Source of the DNA: Azohydromonas lata NBRC 102462
Lineage (GTDB): Bacteria; Pseudomonadota; Gammaproteobacteria; Burkholderiales; Burkholderiaceae_C
Assembly (NCBI RefSeq): GCF_001571085.1
Contig: NZ_BCTC01000042.1
Span: forward strand, 1-53,152
DNA length: 53,152 nt
Direction: 5' to 3'
Below are positions 16,298-24,263 of this stretch, one piece after another. Within the stretch, counting starts at the first letter, position 1. The number at the start of each line of letters is the position of its first letter. Under the pieces are notes generated by a model. That model saw nothing but the letters and a program-made list of their open reading frames with translations. It was not told the origin of the DNA and ran no database searches. The position numbers and the translations under genes were made by a program.

Positions 16298-16645
16298 GGG
16301 GGTGATGGGGAACTGCTGCGGCACGCCTTGGATGAACCCTCGTAGGCCGTCAGCAGATGCGCCCCGCCCCCCACTTCGTCATTCCCGCGAAGGCGGGAAT
16401 CCAGGCGGCCCCCAGGGAGGCCGCAAGCTGAGCGGCAGGCCTGCCGGGTTCTTGGGTTCAACGTGCCTGCAAGGCCGCTGCGCTCCGGCTTGGGGCCGCC
16501 TGGATCCCCGCCTTCGCGGGGATGACGAAGCAGTAAACGCAGCGATGCCGGCGTCGGCTGCCCCCACGCAGACGACAGCCCACACGAGCAACGGCCGACA
16601 CAAAGAACAGCCAGCCCAAAGTCGCACCAACAAGGAAACAAGCAC
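16298..16645. other. Intergenic region holding a palindromic repeat element
   Basis: A 348-base gap between the CoA ligase and the SDR gene. Almost half of it is the paired REP-like element described separately (16374-16530). The remainder has no gene and no clear promoter; the SDR start at 16646 is preceded by AAGGAAAC. Confidence 0.6.
16374..16530. repeat. REP-like element, two inverted 37-bp arms
   Basis: Left arm 16374-16410 and right arm 16494-16530 are inverted copies with only two differences. Each arm contains its own hairpin (ATTCCCGCGAAGGCGGGAAT on the left, ATCCCCGCCTTCGCGGGGAT on the right). The two differences are paired changes that keep both hairpins intact. A related single hairpin lies at 18581-18608. 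This is the form of a BIME or REP-type interspersed repeat. Confidence 0.82.
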
Positions 16646-17413
16646 ATGGACATCCACGGACAAGCCGCCCTCGTCACCGGCGGCGGATCGGGCCTCGGCG
16701 AGGCCACCGCGCGCGAGCTGGCGCGGCTGGGCGCGCAGGTGGCGGTGCTGGACGTCAACGAGGCCGGCGCCAAGCGCGTGGCCGCCGACATCAACGGCCT
16801 GGCGCTGCACTGCGACATCACCGACGAGGCCAGCGTCGTCCGCGCCCTGGCCATGGCCCGCGAAGCCTTCGGCCCCGCGCGCATCCTCATGAACGTGGCC
16901 GGCATCGGCGGCGCCAAGCGCGTCATCCAGCGCGACGGCTCGCCCGCGCCGCTGGCCGACTTCGAGCGCACGGTGCGCGTCAACCTGGTGGGCACCTACA
17001 ACGTCGTGCGCCTCTTTGCCGCGCAGGCCGCCAAGCTGGAGCCGCTGAACGCCGCGGGCGAGCGCGGCGTCATCGTCAACACCGCCAGCGTCGCCGCCTT
17101 CGACGGCCAGGTCGGCCAGGAGGCCTACGCCGCCTCCAAGGGCGGCATCACCGCCATGACGCTGCCGCTGGCGCGCGACCTCGCGCAGTGGGGCATCCGC
17201 GTCATGACCATCGCGCCGGGCCTGTTCGCCACGCCGCTGCTGCAGGAGCTGCCGGCCGAGGTGCAGCAGTCGCTGGCCGCGTCCATTCCCTTCCCCAAGC
17301 AGCTTGGGCGCCCCGAAGAGTTTGCCCAACTGGCCGCGCACATCGCCGCCAACGGCCACCTCAACGGCGAAGTCATACGGATAGACGGCGCGCTGCGCAT
17401 GGCGCCGCGCTGA
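16646..17413 (+). CDS. Short-chain dehydrogenase/reductase, 3-hydroxyacyl-CoA dehydrogenase type
   Basis: A 255-residue classical SDR. The cofactor motif is TGGGSGLG with D40 after the second strand (VLDVN), indicating NAD(H). NVAGIGG, the catalytic Ser in NTASVAA and YAASKGG complete the active site. The length and the sequence around PFPKQLGRPEEFAQL resemble type II 3-hydroxyacyl-CoA dehydrogenases. In this cluster it would oxidise the 3-hydroxy-3-aryl-propanoyl-CoA formed by the hydratase to the ketone cleaved by the amidohydrolase. Confidence 0.9.
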   Translation: MDIHGQAALVTGGGSGLGEATARELARLGAQVAVLDVNEAGAKRVAADINGLALHCDITDEASVVRALAMAREAFGPARILMNVAGIGGAKRVIQRDGSPAPLADFERTVRVNLVGTYNVVRLFAAQAAKLEPLNAAGERGVIVNTASVAAFDGQVGQEAYAASKGGITAMTLPLARDLAQWGIRVMTIAPGLFATPLLQELPAEVQQSLAASIPFPKQLGRPEEFAQLAAHIAANGHLNGEVIRIDGALRMAPR

Positions 17414-17554
17414 CGGCGCAAGCGCTCCCCACACCGAAGCCCAAGGCCCCAAGCCCAACACCTCACCGCTCTGCGGCCACCCCGGCACCCCCGGCACCCA
17501 AAACCACACCAACAGGCCGCAGCAGCGGCCGGCCACTACTCAGGAGACTTGACC

Positions 17555-18544
17555 ATGACGCTGGATCGCAGACAGTTCCTCGCCGCCACCGCCGGCGGCA
17601 GCCTTTCCCTGCTGGGCCTGCCGCGCCTGGCGCAGGCGCAGACGCTGGTGGAGCAGACGCGCGTGCTCTGCGGCTTCCCCGCGGGCGGCACGACCGACGC
17701 CGTCTCGCGCCGCGTGGGCGAGCGGCTGCGCGGCAGCTTCGCCAAGATCTCGCTGGTGGAGAACAAGCCCGGCGTGGGCGGGCGCCTGGCCGTGGAAGAG
17801 CTCAAGCGCAGCGCGCCGGACGGCACCACGATGCTCCTGTCGCCCGCGTCGCCCATCACGCTGTACCCGCACATCTACAAGAGCCTGAGTTACGGCATCA
17901 ACGACTTCATCCCCGTCTCCACCGCCTGCAGCATCAACTTCGCCCTGGCGGTTGGGCCGGCCGTGCCCGACAGCGTCAAGACGCTCAAGGACTTCCTGGC
18001 CTGGGCCAAGGCCAACCCCTCCAAGGCCAGCTACGCCACGCCGGGCGCGGGCACGCCCAACCACTTCGTGGCGGCGCTGCTGGCCAAGGAAAGCGGCGTG
18101 GACCTCAACCACGTGCCCTACCGCGGCTCCGCCCCCGGCGTGCAGGACCTCGTGGGCGGCCAGATCGCCGCCATGAGCTCGCCCATCGGCGACCACCTTC
18201 CCTACATCAAGAACGGCAAGGTGCGCGTGCTGGCCACCTCCGGCGCGCAGCGCTCGCGCTTCCTGCCGGACGTGCCGACCTATGCCGAACAGGGCTTCAA
18301 GTCGCTGGTGATGCAGGAGTGGTACGGCTTCTTCCTGCCGCTCAAGACGCCGGCCGAGGTGGTCAACCGCGCCGCGGCGGCCATCAAGGCGGCCGTGTCC
18401 ACGCAGGACACGATAGACGCCTTCGCCCAGCTCGGCCTGGAAGCCGGCGCCAACACGCCGGAGGACATCGCCCGCGCCGTGCGCGAGGAAAACGCCGCCT
18501 GGGGGCCCATCGTCAAGAAGGTGGGGTTCACGCCGGAGGCGTGA
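17555..18544 (+). CDS. Tripartite tricarboxylate transporter substrate-binding protein (Bug family)
   Basis: A 329-residue periplasmic receptor with a twin-arginine type leader (RRQFLAA...LAQAQ). Bug landmarks are present: CGFPAGGTTDAVSRRV, the NKPGVGGR loop, and TPGAGTPNHFVAALL. These receptors bind carboxylates between two lobes and normally feed TctA/TctB membrane proteins, which are not in the window. The position between the SDR and acyl-CoA dehydrogenase genes suggests an aromatic or aryl-alkanoate ligand. CAGGAGAC precedes the ATG. Confidence 0.92.
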   Translation: MTLDRRQFLAATAGGSLSLLGLPRLAQAQTLVEQTRVLCGFPAGGTTDAVSRRVGERLRGSFAKISLVENKPGVGGRLAVEELKRSAPDGTTMLLSPASPITLYPHIYKSLSYGINDFIPVSTACSINFALAVGPAVPDSVKTLKDFLAWAKANPSKASYATPGAGTPNHFVAALLAKESGVDLNHVPYRGSAPGVQDLVGGQIAAMSSPIGDHLPYIKNGKVRVLATSGAQRSRFLPDVPTYAEQGFKSLVMQEWYGFFLPLKTPAEVVNRAAAAIKAAVSTQDTIDAFAQLGLEAGANTPEDIARAVREENAAWGPIVKKVGFTPEA

Positions 18545-18553
18545 GTCGCGGGC

Positions 18554-18628
18554 GGTGCGAAGGCGCTTCGCACCCTCGTCCGTCGTGCCCGCGAAAGCGG
18601 GCATGACGGGGCAGAGGGCGAAGCGCCC
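18554..18628. repeat. Cluster of three hairpins between two genes
   Basis: A 9-bp perfect stem (GGTGCGAAG/CTTCGCACC, 18554-18574), a REP-like 12-bp stem with a GAAA tetraloop (18581-18608) and a 5-bp stem (18616-18628) follow one another. The middle hairpin resembles the arms of the element at 16374. None has a T tract, so they are more likely repeats or mRNA-stabilising structures than terminators. Confidence 0.65.
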
Positions 18629-18715
18629 TTGCTGACGGCAGACGACATCCAACCCGTCTTCTCAGGACTGCCCTCTCCTGTCTCTACACCTCTTCCAACC
18701 CCTCCAGGACCCACC

Positions 18716-20434
18716 GTGACCGACGCCCTTCGCGACACCCGCTTCGTCCTGCAGCACCTGCTGCAGGCCCCAGCCGCACTGGCGGCGCTGCCGCCTTATG
18801 CCGAGGTGGACGCCGACCTCATCTCCCAGGTCGCCGAGGCCGCCCACGAGTTCTGCAACGGGCTGCTCGCGCCGCTCAACGCCGCGGGCGACCGCGAGGG
18901 CTGCCACCTCGAAGGCGGCAACGTGCGCGCGCCCACCGGCTTCGCCTGGGCCTGGAGCGAGTTCGTGGAAGCCGGCTGGCCGCTGCTGGCCTGCCACCCC
19001 GAGGACGGCGGCCAGGGCCTGCCCCACGTGGTGGACGCCGTGCTGCACGAGGCCGTGAGCGCCACCAACCCGGGCTGGGGCATGTACTTCGGCATCCTGC
19101 ACGGCGGCTATGCCTGCCTGCGCGCCCACGGCAGCCCGGAGCTCAAGGACCGCTACCTCGCCGACATCGCCGCCGGGCGCAGCCTGGTGACCATGGCCCT
19201 GACCGAGCCGCAGGCCGGCAGCGACTTGGGCGGCTGCCGCACCCGCGCCACGCCCCACGACGACGGCAGCGTGCGCGTGGAAGGCACCAAGATCTTCATT
19301 TCCGGCGGCGACCACGACCTCACCCACCAGATCGTTCACCTCGTCCTGGCGCGGCTGCCGGACGCCGCGCCCGGCTCGCGCGGCCTGAGCCTCTTCCTGG
19401 TGCCCAAGTGGCTGCCGGACGGCACCCGCAACGCCGTGGTGGTGGAGCGCATCGAAGAGAAGATGGGCCTGCACGCCAGCCCGACCTGCGTGCTGCGCTT
19501 CGACGGCGCCGCGGGCTGGCGCGTGGGCGAGGCGGGCCGGGGCCTGAACGCCATGTTCGTGATGATGAACGCCGCCCGCATCAACGTCGGCCTGCAAGGC
19601 GTGGGCGCCGCCGCGGCGGCGCTCGCCCAGGCACAGAGCTACGCGCTGGACCGCGCCCAGGGCGGCGCGCCCATCCTGCGCCACGCCCCCGTGCAGCGCC
19701 TGCTGGCCCACACCCGCGCCTGGACCGAGGGCGGCCGCATGCTGGCGCTGTGGACCGCCCTGCGGCTGGACGAGGCCCACGCCCACCCCGAGCCCGCCGA
19801 GCGCGAGCACGCGCTGCGCGAAGCGTCGCTGCTCACCCCCATCGTCAAGGCGCTGCTCACCGCCCAAGGCTTCACTTCCGTCAGCGACGCGCTGCAGGTG
19901 TTCGGCGGGCATGGCTACGTGTCGGAATGGGGCGTCGAACAACGCCTGCGCGACCTGCGCGTGTCCCTGCTCTACGAGGGCACCAACGAGATCCAGGCGC
20001 TGGACCTGTGGCAGCGCCGGCTGCTGCCGGACCACGCCCAGGCGCTGGCCGGGTTGCTCGACCGGCTGCTGGAAGGCGTGGCGTCGCCCTGGGCCGCGCC
20101 CGCCGCGGCGGCGGCCGAGCGGCTGCTGTCCAGCCTGCGCGCCGTGATGGACGCCGACGCCCCCGCCGGCCTCGTGGCCCCGGCCGCGCTGCGCGGCTGC
20201 GGCCTGGCGCTGCTGGGTGCGCTGTGGGCCCGCGCCGACGACGCGGCCGCGCATGACGGCGAGGCCGCCTTCACCCGCCGCAAGCAGGCCACGGCGGCCG
20301 TGTACTTCACGCAATTGCTGCCGGAGCTGGACGCGTTGCTGGCGCAACTGGACGCCCTGCGCCGCGACCCGCGCGCGGCAGCGGATACGCTGGCGCTGGC
20401 CGCGGGCGCGGCCGACGGGGCCGGCGACTTCTGA
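18716..20434 (+). CDS. Acyl-CoA dehydrogenase, long DmdC-like subfamily
   Basis: A 572-residue FAD enzyme. Recognisable family blocks are MALTEPQAGSDLGG, VEGTKIFISGGDHD, GLNAMFVMMNAARINVGLQG and FGGHGYVSEWGVEQRLRD, then LYEGTNEIQALDLW. At about 570 residues with an extra C-terminal helical domain it belongs to the long branch that includes DmdC and 3-aryl/alkyl-propanoyl-CoA dehydrogenases. In this pathway it would convert saturated aryl-propanoyl-CoA to the cinnamoyl-CoA, so dihydro-derivatives could also be used. GTG start at 18716 chosen for its AGGA spacing and because homology-like sequence starts there. Confidence 0.88.
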   Translation: MTDALRDTRFVLQHLLQAPAALAALPPYAEVDADLISQVAEAAHEFCNGLLAPLNAAGDREGCHLEGGNVRAPTGFAWAWSEFVEAGWPLLACHPEDGGQGLPHVVDAVLHEAVSATNPGWGMYFGILHGGYACLRAHGSPELKDRYLADIAAGRSLVTMALTEPQAGSDLGGCRTRATPHDDGSVRVEGTKIFISGGDHDLTHQIVHLVLARLPDAAPGSRGLSLFLVPKWLPDGTRNAVVVERIEEKMGLHASPTCVLRFDGAAGWRVGEAGRGLNAMFVMMNAARINVGLQGVGAAAAALAQAQSYALDRAQGGAPILRHAPVQRLLAHTRAWTEGGRMLALWTALRLDEAHAHPEPAEREHALREASLLTPIVKALLTAQGFTSVSDALQVFGGHGYVSEWGVEQRLRDLRVSLLYEGTNEIQALDLWQRRLLPDHAQALAGLLDRLLEGVASPWAAPAAAAAERLLSSLRAVMDADAPAGLVAPAALRGCGLALLGALWARADDAAAHDGEAAFTRRKQATAAVYFTQLLPELDALLAQLDALRRDPRAAADTLALAAGAADGAGDF

Positions 20435-20501
20435 GCCCAAACGCCAACGGCCCGCCGCCGGCCCCGCGGCGTTGATCCACCGGCGCGCAAGGAGACCCGC
20501 C

Positions 20502-21332
20502 ATGCAGGCATGGACGCTCAAGGACACGGCCCTGGACCCGGCCGAGGCGGCGCTGGCACGCGCGGTCGCCGCCGTGGGCCGGCCCAGCTTTGCCGCCGAC
20601 ACCCTGGCCGGGCTGGACGAGGCGGTGGGCGCCGCCTCCTGGGCCGTGTACCGGCTGCATCCGCGCCGCGCACCCCGGCTGCACTGTGCCGCCAGCCGCG
20701 GCGTGCCCGACAGCACGGGCGAATGCTTCGCCATCTACCGCGACGCAGGCCTGTACCGGCGCGACCGCAGCTTCGACGCCGTGCGCGCCCAAGGCGGCGC
20801 CCAGCGCGCCGTGATGCTGCGCATGCACGCCGACGAGGCGCCCAGCGCCGACCACCGCCAAGCCATCTACCTGCGCCACGGCATGGCCGAGCGGCTGTCC
20901 GTGGCGCGGCTGGAAGCCGACGGCTCGCTGCTGGCCGTCAACCTCTACCGCCACGCGCCACATGCGGGCTTCACGGGCGACCACGTCGCCCGCTTCGGCC
21001 GGATCGCCCCGCTGCTGCTGGCCGCCGTGGCGCGGCATGCGTCGTGGCAGGGCGAGCAGGCGGTGGCGGACGGCCCTTTCGCCGCCCTGCCCGCGCCCGC
21101 CGCCGCGCCCACGCACCGCGAGGCCCTGCGCCGGCGCTGCGACGCCCTCACCCCGCGCGAGCTGGACGTGCTGGAGCGGCTGCTGCGCGGCATGACCTAC
21201 GACGGCATCGCCGCCGACCTGGGCCTGAGCCTGGCCACCGTCAAGACCTACCGCGCGCGGGCCTTCGAGCGGCTGGACATGCGTTTCAAGAGCGAGCTGT
21301 TCGCCGCCTTCATGGCCGCAGCCGCTGCCTGA
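20502..21332 (+). CDS. LuxR-family transcriptional regulator
   Basis: A 276-residue protein with a C-terminal LuxR helix-turn-helix: LTPRELDVLERLLRGMTYDG, then IAADLGLSLATVKTYRARAF, about residues 215-260. The N-terminal ~200 residues form an unassigned sensory region without an obvious receiver Asp or acyl-homoserine-lactone-binding Trp/Tyr pattern. The gene ends the plus unit (good AAGGAGAC site) and is the only regulator in the phenylpropanoid block. A 16-bp dyad 550 bases downstream (21886-21926) may be one of its targets. Confidence 0.87.
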   Translation: MQAWTLKDTALDPAEAALARAVAAVGRPSFAADTLAGLDEAVGAASWAVYRLHPRRAPRLHCAASRGVPDSTGECFAIYRDAGLYRRDRSFDAVRAQGGAQRAVMLRMHADEAPSADHRQAIYLRHGMAERLSVARLEADGSLLAVNLYRHAPHAGFTGDHVARFGRIAPLLLAAVARHASWQGEQAVADGPFAALPAPAAAPTHREALRRRCDALTPRELDVLERLLRGMTYDGIAADLGLSLATVKTYRARAFERLDMRFKSELFAAFMAAAAA

Positions 21333-21335
21333 GCC

Positions 21336-21821
21336 TCAAGCCAGCCGATACAAGTCCAGCACCACGCGCCGCGCCGCGCGCTGGCCCACGGCGATGGCCA
21401 TGGTCTTGTTCAGGTGCGCCCAAGCCGGCGCGCCGGTGGTGAAGCGCACGAGGGTGCGAAAGAAATATTCGTGCGGCGCCACGGCCTCGCCGCTTGCCAG
21501 CCGCGCCATCACCTCCGCCGGGCCATGGCGCAGCCCGTCGCTTTGCACTTCCACCAGGCTGCCGTCGTCCAGGCGCAGCACGTAGTGCGCGGCGATCTGC
21601 AGCACGCCGTCGGCGCGCAGCACCTGCCAGTCCACGCCGCCGGGCACCAGCTCGCCGTTCATCTCCGGCCCCCGCACCGTGCCGCCGCCCAGCGGTACGT
21701 AGCGGCGCTCGCCGCCCGGCGCGGGGCCCAGGCTCACCAGCGCATCCACCTCGCAGGTGATGCGGCACAGCGGCGTCAGCGCCGGGGCGCTGGGGAAGGA
21801 GACATCGGCGGGCTGGGACAT
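21336..21821 (-). CDS. DUF3237 family protein
   Basis: A protein of about 161 residues with the DUF3237 (UPF0311) pattern: LCRITCEVDALVSLG near the start, GERRYVPLGGGTVRGPEMNG, GGVDWQVLRADGVLQI, and the C-terminal YFFRTLVRFTTGAPAWAHLN. The fold is a small beta-barrel of unknown function often linked to aromatic degradation clusters. It converges on the LuxR gene with 3 bases between stops. The start is uncertain: ATG at 21821 or 21854, neither with a good ribosome site. Confidence 0.82.
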   Translation of the reverse strand: MSQPADVSFPSAPALTPLCRITCEVDALVSLGPAPGGERRYVPLGGGTVRGPEMNGELVPGGVDWQVLRADGVLQIAAHYVLRLDDGSLVEVQSDGLRHGPAEVMARLASGEAVAPHEYFFRTLVRFTTGAPAWAHLNKTMAIAVGQRAARRVVLDLYRLA

Positions 21822-21885
21822 GGGGGTGGCGGGGTGTCTGGTGCGGTGCGCCATGCTGGCGCAGGCGCTGCCCGCCGGCAGTCCA

Positions 21886-21926
21886 CCCAGAGGATGACAG
21901 GCGGGCCTTTCCTGTCGTCCTCTGGG
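21886..21926. promoter_or_regulatory. 16-bp inverted repeat between divergent genes
   Basis: CCCAGAGGATGACAGG (21886-21901) is matched by the reverse complement of 21911-21926 at 15 of 16 positions, with 9 bases between. It lies 66 bases upstream of the Bug receptor start and 64 upstream of the DUF3237 start. A transcription factor operator is the simplest reading. Confidence 0.55.
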
Positions 21927-21992
21927 ATGACAGCCCTACCGCCGCCCGCCCAACACACTGGCGCACATCAAGAAGACCCGGAGACACCCGCC

Positions 21993-22955
21993 ATGCGCCG
22001 CCGCCACCTGATGCTGAGCCTGGGCGCGCTGGCCCTGCCCCCGCTGGGGGCGGCCGCGCAAAGCCCGCTGAAACTCGTCGTGGGCTTTCCGCCCGGCACC
22101 GGCCCCGACGTGCTGGCCCGCACCTTGGGCCAGCAGTTGGGCGAAGTGATGAAGCAGCCCGTGGTCATCGACAACCGCGCCGGCGCGGGCGGGCAGATCG
22201 CCACGCAGGCCGTGGCCAAGAGCGCGGCCGACGGCAGCACGGTGCTGTTGGGCGAGGTGGGCTCCATCGCCATCGCCCCGGCGGCCTACAGCAAGCTGCC
22301 CTACGACCCGGCGCGCGAGCTGCTGCCGGTGGCCGAGGTGGTGCGCTCGGACTTCGTCCTGGTCGTGCCCGCCGGCTCGCCCGCGCAGGATTTGAAAGGC
22401 TTTCTCGCCGCCGCCAAGGCCAAGTCGGCCGGCGACCGGGTGAACTTCGCCACCTTCGGCGCCGGTACGCCGGGCCACTTCGGCGCCGAGCTGCTGGCCG
22501 AGCAGGCGCAACTGCGCATAGAGCCCGTGCACTACCGCGCCACGGGCGACGCCATCACGGCGCTGGTGGCCGGCGACGTGCAGGCCGCCTTCGTCTCCAC
22601 GGCGCTGGCCGTGCCCCAGGTCAAGGGCGGCAAGCTGCGCGCGCTGGCCACCACCGCCGCGGTGCGCTCGCCGCTGCTGCCGGACGTCGCCACCTTTGCC
22701 GAGGCGGGCTGGCCCAAGCTGGACTTCTCGGCCTGGTTCGCGCTGTTCGTCCCGGCGGGCACGCCTGCGGCCGTGGCCGATCAACTGGGCCGCCAGGCCG
22801 TGGCCGCCGTCCAGGCGCCGCAGGTGCGCCAGAAGCTGCAGGAGGCGGGCTTCACCGTCACCGGCCTCACGCGCACGGACACCGAGCGCGTGGTCAGGGC
22901 GGAAACGCAGCGCTGGGCCGGCATCGTCAAGGCCAGCGGCTTCAAGGCGGACTGA
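21993..22955 (+). CDS. Tripartite tricarboxylate transporter substrate-binding protein (Bug family)
   Basis: A 320-residue receptor with a leader MRRRHLMLSLGALALPPLGA and the Bug core: VVGFPPGTGPDVLAR, IDNRAGAGGQIATQ, FATFGAGTPGHFGAELL, and the C-terminal FAEAGWPKLDFSAWF. It is divergent from the DUF3237 gene and stands alone, without TctA/TctB. Ligand unknown; an organic acid related to the flanking clusters is likely. Confidence 0.92.
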   Translation: MRRRHLMLSLGALALPPLGAAAQSPLKLVVGFPPGTGPDVLARTLGQQLGEVMKQPVVIDNRAGAGGQIATQAVAKSAADGSTVLLGEVGSIAIAPAAYSKLPYDPARELLPVAEVVRSDFVLVVPAGSPAQDLKGFLAAAKAKSAGDRVNFATFGAGTPGHFGAELLAEQAQLRIEPVHYRATGDAITALVAGDVQAAFVSTALAVPQVKGGKLRALATTAAVRSPLLPDVATFAEAGWPKLDFSAWFALFVPAGTPAAVADQLGRQAVAAVQAPQVRQKLQEAGFTVTGLTRTDTERVVRAETQRWAGIVKASGFKAD

Positions 22956-23008
22956 GGCGCCGCCGCGCAGGGCTGCGGCTGGCGCTCCTGCGCTTTCCCT
23001 GAACGGCC

Positions 23009-23998
23009 TCACGCCTGCGGGTACAGCCCCCGCACCCGCCCAAACAGCCGCGTGAGGCCCAGCAGCGCGCCCACGTTGGGCGTGGGCACCCCCAGGCGCT
23101 GGCCCATCTCGTGCACGGCGCCCACAATGGCGTCCAGCTCCAGCGCGCGGCCGGCCTCCACGTCCTGCAGCATGGACGTCTTGACGGCCCCCAGCCTGGC
23201 CGTGACGGCGTGGCGGTCCTCGGGGCTTTGGGCGACGGCGCAGCCCAGCCGCTCGCCTATGGCCGCCGCCTCGCGCATGGCCGCGGAGCAGAAGTCGCGC
23301 ACCAGCGCATCGGCCAACACGCGGTCCACGGTGGCGCCGGTGAGCGCGCTCACCGGGTTCATGGTCAGGTTGCCCCAGAGCTTGAACCAGGCGTCAAAGC
23401 GCACGTCGGCCGAGTGCGTGGCGTTGAAGCCGGCGCGCGCGAGCAGTTGCACCACGCCCTCGGCGCGCTCGCTGCGCCCGCCCCGGGGCTCGCCCACGAT
23501 GAGCCCGTCGCCCATGCGGTGCACCACCAGCCCCGGCTCGCTGGTGAAGGTGCTGGCGTGCACCACGCAGCCCAGGACCTGATCGAAGGGAATGGCGCGG
23601 GCGACCACGCCGCCCGGGTCCACGCTGCGCAGCGGCTCCTCGAATCCCGGCCAGCCCTGGCAGAACCACCAGGGCACGCCGTTCATGGCCGGCAGCACCA
23701 GCGTGCGCGGGCCCAGCAGCGGCGCCAGCCCGCGCGCAACCCCGGTCAGCGCCGGGCCCTTCACGGCGATCACCACCAGGTCCTGCTCGCCCAGCTCGGC
23801 CGCGGCCTCGCTGGCCCGCGCCGGGCCCGTCACGGCGCCAAGGGCGGTCTGCAGCCGCCAGCCGTGCGTGCGCAGCGCCTGCAGCGTCGCGCCGCGCGCC
23901 AGCGCGCTCACCTCCACCTCGCCCGCCGCCGCCAGCCGCGCCCCGATCAGGCCGCCTATGGCGCCCGCGCCCACGATGCACACCTTCCTCATCTCCAT
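23009..23998 (-). CDS. 2-dehydropantoate 2-reductase family protein (ApbA/PanE)
   Basis: A 329-residue NADP-dependent oxidoreductase. The Rossmann motif is CIVGAGAIGGLIGARLA; the C-terminal domain has the catalytic-lysine region FDAWFKLWGNLTMNPVSAL. It lies divergent from the operon at 24264, sharing the operator region. The genuine pantothenate enzyme is usually near other pan genes; the catabolic setting suggests reduction or oxidation of another 2-keto/2-hydroxy acid. ATG at 23998 or 23992 are both possible. Confidence 0.87.
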   Translation of the reverse strand: MEMRKVCIVGAGAIGGLIGARLAAAGEVEVSALARGATLQALRTHGWRLQTALGAVTGPARASEAAAELGEQDLVVIAVKGPALTGVARGLAPLLGPRTLVLPAMNGVPWWFCQGWPGFEEPLRSVDPGGVVARAIPFDQVLGCVVHASTFTSEPGLVVHRMGDGLIVGEPRGGRSERAEGVVQLLARAGFNATHSADVRFDAWFKLWGNLTMNPVSALTGATVDRVLADALVRDFCSAAMREAAAIGERLGCAVAQSPEDRHAVTARLGAVKTSMLQDVEAGRALELDAIVGAVHEMGQRLGVPTPNVGALLGLTRLFGRVRGLYPQA

Positions 23999-24081
23999 GG
24001 CCTCCTGCTGGTCCGTCCCAGGGCGTGCTTATACCGGCCGCAAACGCGCCGGCACCGCAGGCCTAGGTATTTACCTTGATC

Positions 24082-24135
24082 GTCGACATTTTTGTCGACA
24101 ATACTTTTGACACTTTTGTCGACAGCACCTAGATT
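24082..24135 (+). promoter_or_regulatory. Sigma-70 promoter with three GTCGAC operator cores
   Basis: A perfect -35 TTGACA (24107-24112), 17-base spacer and -10 TAGATT (24130-24135) face the operon. GTCGAC cores lie at 24082, 24094 and 24118, i.e. offsets 0, 12 and 36. The third is inside the promoter spacer. TTGTCGACAA (24092-24101) is a full palindrome of the NGTNNNACN type bound by FadR/FCD GntR regulators, and such a regulator is encoded in the operon at 29844. The block is bounded by CTAGGT (24063) and ACCTAG (24127). Confidence 0.7.
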
Positions 24136-24263
24136 TCAGCCACGGCCTGTGTCGACGTCCGGACACTTGCAGTGGGCACGGGCCGCCTGCCTTTCAAGAC
24201 CAGTGCGCGGCCACCCCGGTACGAACCCCCGCCGGCACGCGCCCAAACCACCGGAGACGAACG

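Noticed and set aside
14240-16324. A 694-residue minus-strand frame
   Set aside because: Shadow of the CoA ligase gene; rich in Gln, His and Arg, no start signal or domain.
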